DNA from: Nemertoderma westbladi
Lineage: Eukaryota > Xenacoelomorpha > Nemertodermatida > Nemertodermatidae
DNA: 64,000 nt
Direction: 5' to 3'
Assembly (NCBI GenBank): GCA_032718475.1
Contig: JAUCBJ010005486.1
Coordinates: forward strand, 1 to 64,000
In this document: one piece after another, positions 62,767 to 64,000 of the stretch
Layout: every line of letters starts with the position of its first letter
How positions within the stretch are numbered: the first letter of the stretch is position 1
Translations under genes and position numbers: made by a program
The notes under the pieces: generated by a model
What the model was told of the DNA's origin: nothing
The model's database searches: none
Seen by the model: only the letters and a program-made list of their open reading frames with translations

Positions 62767-63262
62767 TTTGGTTTCTTGATCATTTCGTTATTGAGAAAGT
62801 TTAAATAACTAAGCATTTTTAGATTTCTCAATCTCGTAGGATAGTATTTTAAACTCCTATAACATATTTTACTTATATAGGAGTAACTTTATATCTTTTA
62901 TTGTCTCGGCTGTTGGTGGTAACAGCCAGTACAGTAAGAACAGACAGACATTTTACAATTATTATTATTTATTATTATTTTATGACTTTACCTGACTTGA
63001 CCTACTTTGACTATTTTGGGTTGCGCAAGGGGGGTTGGGTCAGGGTAAAGCATGCTGCAGCGGAGTGTGTTTATGGTAAATCGCTCCAAAAGTACTCAAG
63101 CTGTTTACTTACCCGGGTTTGGATTTGATATTAGCCATCTGATACGAATTCAATTGATGTTGATGATACCAAGATGAATATGATTGATGATGGAAATGAT
63201 ACCAAGATATTAATATTTCGATGATGAACAAACAAAAATTATTATTATACTAATAATTGGTT
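62767..63262. other. 3' noncoding region of second BEL/Pao element
   Basis: AT-rich sequence; TGTTGGTGGTAACA at about 62910 could be an LTR start, but no second copy is available to test it. A 75-codon ORF at 62901-63128 has no recognisable product. Confidence 0.4.
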
Positions 63263-63345
63263 ATTATGGATTATATACTAATAATTATTTGATATTATGG
63301 ATTATATACTAATAATTATTTGATATTATGGATTATATACTAATA
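63263..63345. repeat. 31-bp tandem repeat, AT-rich
   Basis: Three copies of TATTATGGATTATATACTAATAAT-type units in a row, the last cut short. Confidence 0.75.
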
Positions 63346-63459
63346 ATTTGATATAAATATGATGATATTATATGAAATGATATGATATAAATATTATGTC
63401 GATATGAATGAATGTTTGAATAAACAATGATTAATCTTGGATAATATGTTGGATCTACT

Positions 63460-63755
63460 TCTACCAGTCTAGGCTAACGTTGGAGCTTCTCTACAGTCTG
63501 GGCTAACGATTGTTCTACCTATGCAGTCTGGACTGATAATGGTTCTACAATACAGTCTGGGCTTACGTTCACTCTAACTTACAGGCTGGGATGAGAAGGA
63601 TCTACCTCTACAAACTGACGAAGGATCTACCTCTACAAATTGATGACGGATCTACCTTTACAAACTGACGAAGAATCTACCTCTACAAACTGATGATGGG
63701 ACTACTTCTACAAACTGATAATGAATCTTCAGCTTTACAATTTGGTGATGGAACT
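63460..63755. repeat. Degenerate tandem repeat
   Basis: Units of about 26-36 bp containing TCTAC(C/T)T..TACAAACTGATGA or CAGTCTGGGCTAACG. Copies diverge gradually from left to right. Ends at a 23-A run (63757-63779). Confidence 0.65.
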
Positions 63756-63782
63756 CAAAAAAAAAAAAAAAAAAAAAAAGTT

Positions 63783-64000
63783 TTGAATTAAAGTGAATTA
63801 AGATTTAAGTGTGATTAGTGTTTGTTTATTGTTTATTACATCTCTAATTTTACTTCTACTAAAGTAAAATTTGAACTAAGATTTAATTTAAAGTGAATTA
63901 AGATTTAAGTGTGATTAGTGTTTGTTTATTACATCTCTAATTTTACTTCTACTAAAGTAAAATTTGAACTAAGATTTAATTTAAAGTGAATTAAGATTTA
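63783..64000. repeat. Tandem repeat of about 92-100 bp, continues past window end
   Basis: AAGTGAATTAAGATTTAAGT occurs near 63791, 63891 and 63983, and GTGTGATTAGTGTTTGTTTATT twice. The units differ by an 8-base insertion (TGTTTATT). The repeat runs off the window. Confidence 0.8.

Overview
The window is nuclear DNA of an animal. It has spliced exons with GT/AG borders, tRNA genes without encoded CCA, LINEs of the L2/CR1 and RTE types, BEL/Pao LTR elements, many MITEs and long homopolymer runs. A palladin-like immunoglobulin (Ig) gene and an ERICH6-like gene fit a metazoan. The transposon mix and repeated TAGGCCTA motifs suggest a marine invertebrate, perhaps a deuterostome, but the species is not determined.

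Layout: 1-8500 is LINE debris: an RTE-like 3' end, a nearly open L2/CR1 element, a second RTE-like copy broken by insertions, and a third RT fragment. From 8886 to 44767 the minus strand carries at least seven exons of one Ig-repeat gene, encoding three and a half Ig domains that resemble the C-terminal Ig domains of palladin/myopalladin followed by a kettin-like Ig. Its introns are filled with other material: a SINE pair around a 233-bp tandem repeat; two blocks of a 64-bp minisatellite that is open in all three forward frames; an intronless plus-strand ERICH6-like gene (16456-18390); three tRNA-His genes; a hAT-type MITE with 8-bp target duplication; a decayed BEL/Pao element (about 26970-34800) split by a TTAA MITE; a Kolobok-like THAP transposon (34971-40035) containing several other insertions; a 912-bp foldback element; and an intronless CARD-domain gene (41930-42859).

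Upstream of the Ig exons (45-64 kb) are an RT fragment, and an unrecognised 474-codon gene with a CRE/CCAAT/TATA-type promoter. That gene (48802-49215 plus 53814-54824) is cut by a 4.6-kb transposon with a 10-bp target duplication; its reading frame is exactly continuous across the insertion. The window closes with a second BEL/Pao element whose gag lies inverted against protease and integrase and which lacks reverse transcriptase.

The best candidates for undescribed biology are the split orphan gene with the unusual element inside it, the CARD orphan gene, the triple-frame-open minisatellite, and the nested TTAA/THAP element. Family names rest on recognition of motifs by eye; no database search was possible.
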